From a virus, in the IMG/VR virus record IMGVR_UViG_3300048121_001616, positions 1 through 27,891 of that record: DNA of 27,891 bases. The stretch is one strand, 5' to 3'. The notes below the pieces were generated by a model that searched no databases, had not been told where the DNA came from, and saw only the letters and a list, made by a program, of their open reading frames with translations. The position numbers and the translations under genes were made by a program. This document shows, piece after piece, positions 22,332 through 27,891 of this stretch; within the stretch, counting starts at the first letter, position 1; every line of letters starts with the position of its first letter.

Positions 22332-23429
22332 ATGGAGAATAAAAATATAAGTACAAATCTTTTAATAAGACAGCTAAATCAAAGCAACGCGCTTGGTTTT
22401 GACAAGAGATTTATAGCTAGCAATTACGATGTTAACTTTGACATATTAGGTAAAGCATTTAGGCCTACAGGTAAAATATACGCTGCATTAATGATGGCTA
22501 TAGAAAATAACACTTGCACAACAGATAACTGTGAATATGAATATCAGCAGTTAAAAATAATTAAAGAATCACCAACTAATGCTATTGAATTTTTATCTGA
22601 AGTTACATCTCAATTGCAAGTAACAGAAGATTCTAACTTTGATCCTAACAATAATTTTAAATATACTGTAGCAAACTCTATATTGACTGAAAAACCTGGT
22701 TTCTCTAAAACACATGGTTATGATGTAGTTTTAAACTTATTAGAAAACGGGTCTCAAGAACTTATTTTTACAGGACCCTTATTTGAAGAGCCTTTGGTTA
22801 TAAACAGTTCTGCTATAACTATATTAGCAGAAGCTGGCACTAGCATTGTAACTGCTACACCTAATATAAGCGAATTAATGTTAGCTTTGTTACCTCAAAT
22901 AGGTTTATTTGATGCTGAGGATATGCAAGAAAATGGTGAATTAGCACCTACAGCTAAAATATCAGAAGAGTTTGTACTTAAAAATCCTGATGGATCATTT
23001 GACTATGAAATAGTTGACATCGGAAATGGTAAAGGTAGAAACGTACTACAATACGATATGGATAAAATCACTAGAAAAGCTATGCCATTTATTGAAGCTG
23101 AAGTTGCTGGTATATTAGGTCAAGAGCAAGAAGCTGTAGCTCTGTGGAACGTTTATATCGCAAAAGGAACAAGCGTTGCAGAAGATGCTGAAATGGTACA
23201 AAATGCTAATGCAGCATCTGAAAGCTGGAGTTATGAGGAAGATTTACCATTAAGCCAAGACAAAAAAGTTTTATTTGAAAGAAAATACATAAGCTATTTT
23301 ATGAACAATTATTTATCTCAATTTTTAACAAATCAGCTACCTACCGTTGAAGAAGACGCTAGCGTTTTTGATTTAGAAGAAGGCAAAAAGGCCAAAGTAG
23401 AAAAGTTCATGCAAGAAAACAACATTTAA
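22332..23429 (+). CDS. Hypothetical virion-module protein (365 aa)
   Basis: I do not recognise this protein. It is mixed alpha/beta with an acidic second half. Segments include NISTNLLIRQLNQSNALGFD at the start, a middle Ser/Ile/Thr-rich region (SSAITILAEAGTSIVTATPN) and a mostly helical end with WNVYIAKGTS and YISYFMNNYLSQFLTNQL. No Walker, HExxH, Cys cluster or membrane segment is seen. It starts four bases after the ejection-type gene and is followed ten bases later by the giant gene, so it is probably cotranscribed with both and part of the internal or ejection set. A partner role for the giant protein is a guess from order alone. Confidence 0.7.
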   Translation: MENKNISTNLLIRQLNQSNALGFDKRFIASNYDVNFDILGKAFRPTGKIYAALMMAIENNTCTTDNCEYEYQQLKIIKESPTNAIEFLSEVTSQLQVTEDSNFDPNNNFKYTVANSILTEKPGFSKTHGYDVVLNLLENGSQELIFTGPLFEEPLVINSSAITILAEAGTSIVTATPNISELMLALLPQIGLFDAEDMQENGELAPTAKISEEFVLKNPDGSFDYEIVDIGNGKGRNVLQYDMDKITRKAMPFIEAEVAGILGQEQEAVALWNVYIAKGTSVAEDAEMVQNANAASESWSYEEDLPLSQDKKVLFERKYISYFMNNYLSQFLTNQLPTVEEDASVFDLEEGKKAKVEKFMQENNI

Positions 23430-23439
23430 ATTTAATATA

Positions 23440-26400
23440 ATGAATATACAAGAGTGGGAGAAAAATAAAGCAGATTATTTCTTTTCAGTTCAAACGCTAC
23501 CGCAAGAAGAAAGAAAACAAGCTTTACAACAGTGGTTAGCTAGTAATCCTCAGCCTTCAGAACAAGCTGAAGTAGTAGAAGAAGAAGAGGTAAAGACAGA
23601 GGGTGCTGCAACCCAGGAGGATGCAGATGTAGCACCCACCGAACAACCGGAAGCATCCGAGAAAAAAAGTACGGTATCTATTTTCGATCCGCGTTCTTTG
23701 GACTCACTATCACAAGAAGTAGCTAATTTTGGTGCTAGTATAAAATCACAACCTGTAGACAGAGCTGAAGTAATAAATAATTACTTACAAAAAGAATACG
23801 AAGGTGCACCAAAAGCAGGTGAGATTATAGAGGCCAATGACTATCAATATAAATATGAAGCTGACGTAGATGATGAAGGAAATTTAAACTTACAGGTTTT
23901 ATATAAAGGACCTGAAGATGAAGAGTTTATTAACGCTAGTGAAAAAGCTAAAAGTAATCCAAAAAATATAGCTCTTCAAAATGCTGAGGCGTCTATATTG
24001 TCTCAGTTAGGTTTTTTACCAGAGGAAATACAAGAGCAGGCCGTTGCTCAGCTTCAACCTCAGCAAACACAACTTCAAGACTTTGACACGTCAAGAGAAG
24101 GAGTGCAGTCATTTGATGACATGCTTTTTTACAATTATGAGGAAGCTGATAGAGTAAATGATTTAGAAGCTGCAGATAGAAATGTATATATAAGTCAAGA
24201 CAAGGCTTTAAAACAAAGAGAAGTTTTTCAAGATTTACTAAAAGATCCTGATAATAAAAAATTAGTTGAAAGCAAAATAGCTAAAAAAAGAGCTGATTTA
24301 GAAAACAAAATACAGAAACTTGGCGACAAAGATCCTGTTAAACTAAAAGAATACCAAGATCAACTTAGCTCTTTAAATACAGAACAAGGAATACTAGATG
24401 TTATAGGTGAAGGCTCTGTTATAAGCTCTTTTGACAAAGCTCTAAAAGAAATGCTTCCAGATATAGAAAAACAAGCAGCGGAAGCTGCAGCTATAAAACC
24501 TTTTGACGAGGAAACTGGATTAGGTGTTGTAGACGGTGTTTTTGATATACAAGGAAATATAAAATTTAGAACAAACGCTTTAGGTAGAACATACGAAGAG
24601 CAAATGTCTCCTGTATATTTTGAAGATAAAAATTTATTAGAGCAAAAAGCACTTTATGATCAAGCCAAGAAAATATACGCTAAAAGAAATAATGTAGAGC
24701 TAGATACTGTTACATTGGATCAAGCTAGACCAATAGTTGAAGAGCTTTACGCTAAAAAAATATATACTGAAAAAGAGCAAGAATTATTGGAAGGATATTC
24801 TAAGGCAATGCTAGAAATAAACTCTATGGCTGGTGGTCCTAATATTGGCAAACTTGCTTTTGGTTTTAAAGACTTTAAAGATATATTTGGTGACACGTCT
24901 GATGAAAAAAGAATTAAACTAGAAACAGCAGCTAAAAAGCTAGACGTAGCTAAAGATGCTTTAGTTATAGACATTGCAACTCAAGATACTGCAGCTAAAA
25001 ACTTAAAATCATTAGCGCTAGTTAATAGAACTTATTTAAGCGAAGAAGAGGCGGAAAAAGCTAGAAAAGAATTAAATCTAATAAACATAGAAAATAAAGC
25101 TAATTATGATATAGTTCAAAAAAAGCTTGACACTTTAAGTGAAAAACAAAGAACCGCTGATCAAGCAGAGCTTTTTAATAATTTGTATGGTAGAAACTAT
25201 GGATTCGCAACTCAGCTAGCTGGCAATGCCGCAACCTCTACGTTAGATCTTTTTGTTAATGGTTTAACTGAATACGCTACTAGAATGGGCGTAACAGATT
25301 TAATACTAGCTTCAAATCCACTTATAGCAACAGCTAATTTAAATAATAAACTTTCAGGATTACCAACATTTGGCAGAATAAAAGCTGGTGAGTTTATGGG
25401 TGGAGTTGATGACGTTGTTAATTACATAAACAACGAAATGGCATTACCAACTACCATAAATGATAATAAAACAGCTATGGACTGGGCTAGATGGGGTGGT
25501 CAAACCGCTGGTCAACAAATTCCTATATACGCTGTTTTATTTGGAACTGGCGGTGCTGGATTACCTTTAATAGGCATGTCTACTGCTGGTAGCAAGTTTA
25601 GAGAAATGCAGAAAGAAATTGATCTTGGAACTGCTGATTATAATATATTTCAAATGTACGCTGCTGCTCATTTAGTTGGAGCATCTGCTGTAGCCACTGA
25701 ATATGTTACACAAGGAATGCTTAAAAGACTTCAATTTTCTTACCAGAATTTACCAGGTTTTAAGGAAGGTTTCAGTGACTCTATGAAAGGTTTACTAACT
25801 GGAGCTGGTAGATGGGCTAAAGACATGGGTGAAGAAATACCTAGTGAAATGCTAGATAATCTTATAGGTAATATAGGCGACAGATATATACTTGGCAAAA
25901 AAGATGTCAATCTTTTTGATGGCATGAAAGAAACTGCTTTTAGCACTCTTTGGACGGCTGGTGTATTTATTAGAGCTCCACATATTGGCAAACAATTAAT
26001 GGCGCCTTTTACTAGCAAGCAAGCTTTTCAAGTTGTTGGTGAAAACACGGCTAGGGTTAACGAGCTAAACACTGTTTTAACTACAAACAAAAATTTAAGC
26101 CCAGAAGCCATTAATCAAATAAAAAATGAAATAAACCAGCTTTCTACTGAAAACATGAAAGCAATGAAAATAGAGTTTGATCGTCTTGATCAAATGACTG
26201 ATGGTGAAAAGAAAGTTTTATTAGACAATAAAGCTAAAGAATATGAGATTAAAAGAGAAATAAAGTCTATATTAAATGACAGCTCTATAGATCAAAAAAC
26301 AAAAAATGCTTTAATAGAGTCAAAAAACAAGCAACTTTACAGCGTAGGTACATCATCTGCTAATGTGTTGGCTAAGTATGTTCTTGAGGAAAACAAACAA

Positions 26401-27891
26401 AAGAACATGCCTAAAATTGAGCAAGACATTGAAACTGTTAAAAAATTTGCTGGTGAAGATAATGTCACAGTAATAGAGACAGAAGAAGAGTTTGCTGAAA
26501 AAACTGGAAAACCAAAAGACTCTGATGCTTTTATAGATGAGGAAACTGGTCAAATATTTATAAACAAATCTTGGGCAGCTAAAGTTAACGCTGTTACCGC
26601 TGCTAACCACGAGTTATTTCATAAGATTGTTAGAGCTAAAATGAGTTCTGATCCAGCAGCTGCAGTTCAACTCGTTGAAGACTTTAAAAACATTTTAAGT
26701 GATAAAGAACTATCGATAGTGCAAAAACGTATTGATGATAATTATCGTTATGTTAGAGATGAAAACGGCGTAATACAAAAAGACAGCGAAGGTAATCTTA
26801 TAGAAAATGATATATCTGAATATGCTGAAGAGTATTTAACAGCGTACTCTGATGCTATAGGTAAAGGGGAAATAACTTGGTCTGACAATTTAAGTGAAAG
26901 CTTTTTAAGATTAGGTAAAAAAATTATAAATTTTCTTAAAGGTAAAGGCTTTGATCAAATAGAGTTTGAGACTGGTAGAGATGTTTATAACTTTATAAGA
27001 GACTATCAAGCGAATATACAAAAAGGCAAGTTAACTAAAACTGGTCAAAAAATGCTTACTGAATCTGAGCAGTTTATAGCTGATAGAGATAAAAAAGCTC
27101 AAGTTAAAGATGATAAACTATCAATAACTAAAAGAGGTCAGGAGTTTATAGGTCTTACGAAAGAAGGCGTATATAACAATGAAGATTTAGTTAACATTAT
27201 TAACTCTCCATCTTCAAATCAAACTGACAGGTTTGGAGCTATGGATGCTGTAGTTGAAAACAACTGGCCTGTAATTAGTAAAGGTCTTAAGTTTAACCCA
27301 ACAGGTAGCATACCAATGGATGCTGTTAAAACAGCTGTAACAGAGCAAATGCAAGGTATATTTCCAGGTAGAAACAAAGAATTGCTAGCTGATTTTAATG
27401 CTGATACAGCTCAGGTTAACACATATCTTGGATCTTTAATGCGTCAACGTCAAGCTGAGATATTAGAAAGAGCTAAACAAATAGGTGGTGTAACACAAGA
27501 AGGTACTAGTATCGACTCAGAAGCTGCTAGACAAGTTGTTGCTAAAGCTCCAACTACAACAACCACAAAAGAAGCTAAAGTGGCTAAAAAACCTACAGAA
27601 ACTGTAGAGTTTTCACAAGTGCAAGTAGAAAAAATAAATGCTAAAGATAAAGCCGAAGTTGAAGCAAGAATAACAGAAGCTACAACAAAAGCTTTTGAAG
27701 GCAAAGACATAACTAGATACGGCGAAACTAGAAACGTACCAAAAGCTGTTGCTGATATATATGCTAATATGTTTGGTTTAAATCCTCAAACTATAACTGA
27801 TAAAACTAGAAATTATCAGAAAACAGACTCCGAGGGGTTGACAACGGCTAAACAGTTTTTACTTAAAAACGCCGCTAATGACTTTGCTAGA
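23440..27891 (+). CDS. Giant internal-virion/polyvalent-type protein with embedded zincin (partial, at least 1484 aa)
   Basis: An open frame runs from ATG at 23440 to the window end without a stop, so the C-terminus is missing. In order: a helical N-terminus with QQWLASNPQP; an acidic linker at about residues 45-85; long Lys/Glu helical segments at about 260-350 and 470-580; a Gly-rich hydrophobic stretch at about 690-720 (IPIYAVLFGTGGAGLPLIG) that could enter a membrane; and a metallopeptidase motif HELFH at 1057-1061 in AANHELFHKIVRAK, with a candidate third ligand among E1127/E1130/E1131 in SEYAEEYL. The visible C-terminal part contains RNYQKTDSEGLTTAKQFLL. Giant last-in-module proteins with helices and enzymatic domains are typical of ejected internal proteins and of phage polyvalent proteins. 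The precise role is inferred. Confidence 0.75.
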   Translation, partial: MNIQEWEKNKADYFFSVQTLPQEERKQALQQWLASNPQPSEQAEVVEEEEVKTEGAATQEDADVAPTEQPEASEKKSTVSIFDPRSLDSLSQEVANFGASIKSQPVDRAEVINNYLQKEYEGAPKAGEIIEANDYQYKYEADVDDEGNLNLQVLYKGPEDEEFINASEKAKSNPKNIALQNAEASILSQLGFLPEEIQEQAVAQLQPQQTQLQDFDTSREGVQSFDDMLFYNYEEADRVNDLEAADRNVYISQDKALKQREVFQDLLKDPDNKKLVESKIAKKRADLENKIQKLGDKDPVKLKEYQDQLSSLNTEQGILDVIGEGSVISSFDKALKEMLPDIEKQAAEAAAIKPFDEETGLGVVDGVFDIQGNIKFRTNALGRTYEEQMSPVYFEDKNLLEQKALYDQAKKIYAKRNNVELDTVTLDQARPIVEELYAKKIYTEKEQELLEGYSKAMLEINSMAGGPNIGKLAFGFKDFKDIFGDTSDEKRIKLETAAKKLDVAKDALVIDIATQDTAAKNLKSLALVNRTYLSEEEAEKARKELNLINIENKANYDIVQKKLDTLSEKQRTADQAELFNNLYGRNYGFATQLAGNAATSTLDLFVNGLTEYATRMGVTDLILASNPLIATANLNNKLSGLPTFGRIKAGEFMGGVDDVVNYINNEMALPTTINDNKTAMDWARWGGQTAGQQIPIYAVLFGTGGAGLPLIGMSTAGSKFREMQKEIDLGTADYNIFQMYAAAHLVGASAVATEYVTQGMLKRLQFSYQNLPGFKEGFSDSMKGLLTGAGRWAKDMGEEIPSEMLDNLIGNIGDRYILGKKDVNLFDGMKETAFSTLWTAGVFIRAPHIGKQLMAPFTSKQAFQVVGENTARVNELNTVLTTNKNLSPEAINQIKNEINQLSTENMKAMKIEFDRLDQMTDGEKKVLLDNKAKEYEIKREIKSILNDSSIDQKTKNALIESKNKQLYSVGTSSANVLAKYVLEENKQKNMPKIEQDIETVKKFAGEDNVTVIETEEEFAEKTGKPKDSDAFIDEETGQIFINKSWAAKVNAVTAANHELFHKIVRAKMSSDPAAAVQLVEDFKNILSDKELSIVQKRIDDNYRYVRDENGVIQKDSEGNLIENDISEYAEEYLTAYSDAIGKGEITWSDNLSESFLRLGKKIINFLKGKGFDQIEFETGRDVYNFIRDYQANIQKGKLTKTGQKMLTESEQFIADRDKKAQVKDDKLSITKRGQEFIGLTKEGVYNNEDLVNIINSPSSNQTDRFGAMDAVVENNWPVISKGLKFNPTGSIPMDAVKTAVTEQMQGIFPGRNKELLADFNADTAQVNTYLGSLMRQRQAEILERAKQIGGVTQEGTSIDSEAARQVVAKAPTTTTTKEAKVAKKPTETVEFSQVQVEKINAKDKAEVEARITEATTKAFEGKDITRYGETRNVPKAVADIYANMFGLNPQTITDKTRNYQKTDSEGLTTAKQFLLKNAANDFAR

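Noticed and set aside
24747-27710. Several minus-strand frames within the giant gene (24747-24974, 25740-26018, 26353-26610, 27450-27710)
   Set aside because: All are opposite one continuous plus-strand frame and none has a leader or recognisable domain.

Overview
The window is a densely packed, entirely plus-strand block of a tailed-phage genome. It holds the structural, packaging and part of the lysis modules, and it begins and ends inside genes. I see no tRNA, CRISPR array, insertion sequence, integrase or replication gene. There is no gene-free stretch over 300 bases; the longest gap is about 78 bases, between the capsid gene and the next gene. By eye the DNA is AT-rich, about one third GC. 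Almost every start codon is preceded by an A/T-rich leader without a Shine-Dalgarno motif, the usual pattern in Bacteroidota and their phages. Together with the protein types, this suggests a marine flavobacterial phage. The order TerL, portal, scaffold, capsid, connector proteins, very large tail protein, internal virion proteins, plus the absence of a tape measure, sheath or tail-tube gene, points to a podovirus-like virion, possibly allied to crAss-like phages. Host and family are inferences.

Region 1 (1-3826) is a string of small genes: proteins carrying short S/N-P-x-K motifs, a tandem pair of paralogous 99/101-residue proteins, a 51-residue Cys-containing protein, a small HExxH metallopeptidase-like protein, a holin of the GTA/3TM type, and a glycine/serine-rich probable virion protein. 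Region 2 (3897-5182) has a coiled-coil protein, a 75-residue conserved-looking protein, a protein that reads as two GroES-like domains in tandem, and a likely small terminase. Region 3 (5182-12454) is the packaging and head module: TerL, portal, scaffold and major capsid protein. A long hairpin follows the capsid gene.

Region 4 (12533-15443) encodes three head-completion or connector candidates, the first framed by two strong hairpins. Region 5 (15450-21595) encodes the tail: a 1553-residue nozzle/muzzle-like protein with inserted beta-domains and a cadherin-like domain, then a 481-residue protein that probably completes it. Region 6 (21614-27891) encodes ejection-type proteins. It ends in a giant gene (at least 1484 codons, running off the window) with an acidic linker, a glycine-rich hydrophobic stretch and an embedded HELFH zincin motif.

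How the genes may work together: the scaffold and capsid proteins build the head, possibly helped by the tandem GroES-like protein. The terminase pair fills the head through the portal. The connectors and nozzle seal the vertex, and the late virion proteins are probably ejected into the host at infection. Most promising for follow-up are the giant zincin protein, the double GroES-like protein, the lambda-like deviant Walker A of TerL, and a GC-rich mosaic patch inside TerL.
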